Of a stretch of 5,539 nt of DNA, positions 4,944-5,539 are shown piece by piece (positions within the stretch are counted from its first letter, which is position 1; each line of letters begins with the position of its first letter). A program made the translations under genes and the position numbers. Below the pieces are notes generated by a model, which did no database searches, was not told the origin of the DNA, and was given only the letters and a program-made list of their open reading frames with translations. The stretch is from contig CATJIY010000064.1 in NCBI GenBank assembly GCA_949740695.1, positions 1 through 5,539 on the forward strand, given 5' to 3'. The DNA is from an uncultured Eubacteriales bacterium. GTDB taxonomy: Bacteria > Bacillota > Clostridia > Oscillospirales > Butyricicoccaceae.

Positions 4944-5539
4944 TCAATTCACCTGAAAAAGAGCTTTCAACTGATTTTCGTCAATTTTGGAGCCAATGAC
5001 GCATAGCCGGCCAATGGCCCCCGCAGGGCCCCGGCGCACCGATTCCTCTCCAGGAACATAATCAAAATGCAGCCATTCGCCATTGGAACCAGCCACAATG
5101 CCCTTTGCTCGCAGTACCGCCCCGTACAATCCAGAAGAAAATTGCCCCAAAGCTTCCCGCAGCTCCTCCTCAGAAAAGACTCGTGTGGTTTCCATTCCCC
5201 AACTAGTGAATACCTCATCCGCATGGTGATGATGATGCGCATGCTCATGGCTATGGTGTTCATGGTCGTGTTCATGTCCATGGTCATGGTCATGATGGCA
5301 GCAGCACGCCTCATGACCTTCGTGCTCATGATGGTGATGTTCATGTTCATGCGCCTTAGCGGTTTCAACGGCTAGTTGCGCCAGTTCCGCTTGGAGGGTA
5401 TTTTTTTGCTCCATAATGTCCAAAATCTGCTTTCCAGTCAATTCCTCCCAAGGGGTGGTAATGATAGAAGCAACCGGATTATGTTCCCGCAGCAAAGCCA
5501 CTGTCTCGGCCAGTTTTTGCTGGCTCATACCCGCAGTGC
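4944..5539 (-). CDS. CobW/COG0523 metallochaperone GTPase, C-terminal part with His-rich loop (5' end outside window)
   Basis: The reading frame stays open to the right edge (Thr-Ala-Gly precede Met at 5526-5528). That ATG has no ribosome binding site, and the sequence after it (AETVALLREHNPVASIITTPW) matches the end of a CobW GTPase domain, shortly after its NKxD motif. The annotation is therefore a 5'-truncated gene, not a 194-aa protein. Counting from that Met, the order is: end of GTPase domain (1-45), a metal-binding loop with 24 His and a CCC in 43 residues (60-102), and a CobW_C domain (about 106-190; starts VFTSWG and includes the FSSGLYGAVLRAKG strand-turn). Such His-rich loops bind Zn, Co or Ni; zinc-dependent members support metalloenzymes when zinc is scarce. 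The actual metal cannot be read from sequence. The promoter, and any Zur site, would lie outside the window. Confidence 0.9.
   Translation of the reverse strand, partial: TAGMSQQKLAETVALLREHNPVASIITTPWEELTGKQILDIMEQKNTLQAELAQLAVETAKAHEHEHHHHEHEGHEACCCHHDHDHGHEHDHEHHSHEHAHHHHHADEVFTSWGMETTRVFSEEELREALGQFSSGLYGAVLRAKGIVAGSNGEWLHFDYVPGEESVRRGPAGAIGRLCVIGSKIDENQLKALFQVN
5223..5351 (-). repeat. Low-complexity CAT/CAC (His-codon) repeat encoding the metal-binding loop
   Basis: This segment consists largely of CAT and CAC alternating with GAA, GAG and GAT codons, which produces imperfect tandem repeats (on the plus strand, runs such as GGTCATGGTCATG). It encodes the His-rich loop of the CobW protein. 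Such codon repeats expand and contract by slippage, so loop length probably varies among strains. Confidence 0.8.

Noticed and set aside
5223..5351. CRISPR or other spaced repeat array
   Set aside because: The repeats are contiguous CAT/CAC codon units in an open reading frame without spacers; they encode a His-rich loop.

Overview
The window looks like chromosomal DNA of a low-to-moderate-GC Firmicute, most likely a clostridial (Oscillospirales-like) anaerobe. This rests on AGGAGG-type ribosome binding sites, sigma-A promoters with TTGACA-like -35 and TG-extended -10 boxes, a GTG start, and the gene families present. The taxonomic placement is inference; no rRNA or marker gene is in the window.

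Layout. (1) Positions 1-886, minus strand: the first 90 codons of a DegV-family fatty-acid-binding protein (runs off the left edge) and, upstream of it, a 154-aa small membrane protein of the COG2426/Sm_multidrug_ex family. Each has its own recognisable promoter. (2) Positions 887-1660: a 774-bp gene-poor stretch. It holds divergent promoters, one of which (1064-1092, plus strand) is close to consensus. It also holds several hairpins, a possible 45-codon ORF with a Shine-Dalgarno, and the leader of the next gene. (3) Positions 1661-3909, plus strand: a two-gene operon of a 513-aa membrane protein built from two DUF1538 repeats and a 229-aa protein built from two PII-like domains. A strong terminator that looks bidirectional closes it (3931-3963). 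(4) Positions 4001-5539, minus strand: two adjacent COG0523/CobW-like GTPase genes one base apart. The upstream one (cut by the right edge) carries a His/Cys-rich metal-binding loop and a CobW C-terminal domain. The downstream one is a divergent GTPase with a C-terminal domain resembling the end of TIGR03943/DUF1980 (YcgQ-type) proteins.

How the genes may work together. The DUF1538-PII pair reads as a cation transporter with a dedicated nucleotide-sensing regulator: DUF1538 proteins have been reported as a two-component Na+(K+)/H+ antiporter (UmpAB of Halomonas), and here both halves are fused in one chain beside a duplicated PII. The two CobW-like proteins look like a metal-handling pair in which one holds and delivers a divalent metal (probably zinc). 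The second has lost or altered several canonical GTPase/metal motifs and may act on a membrane or OB-fold partner. The most interesting elements are the duplicated transporter plus duplicated regulator, the divergent fused GTPase, and the unexplained leader region behind a strong promoter.
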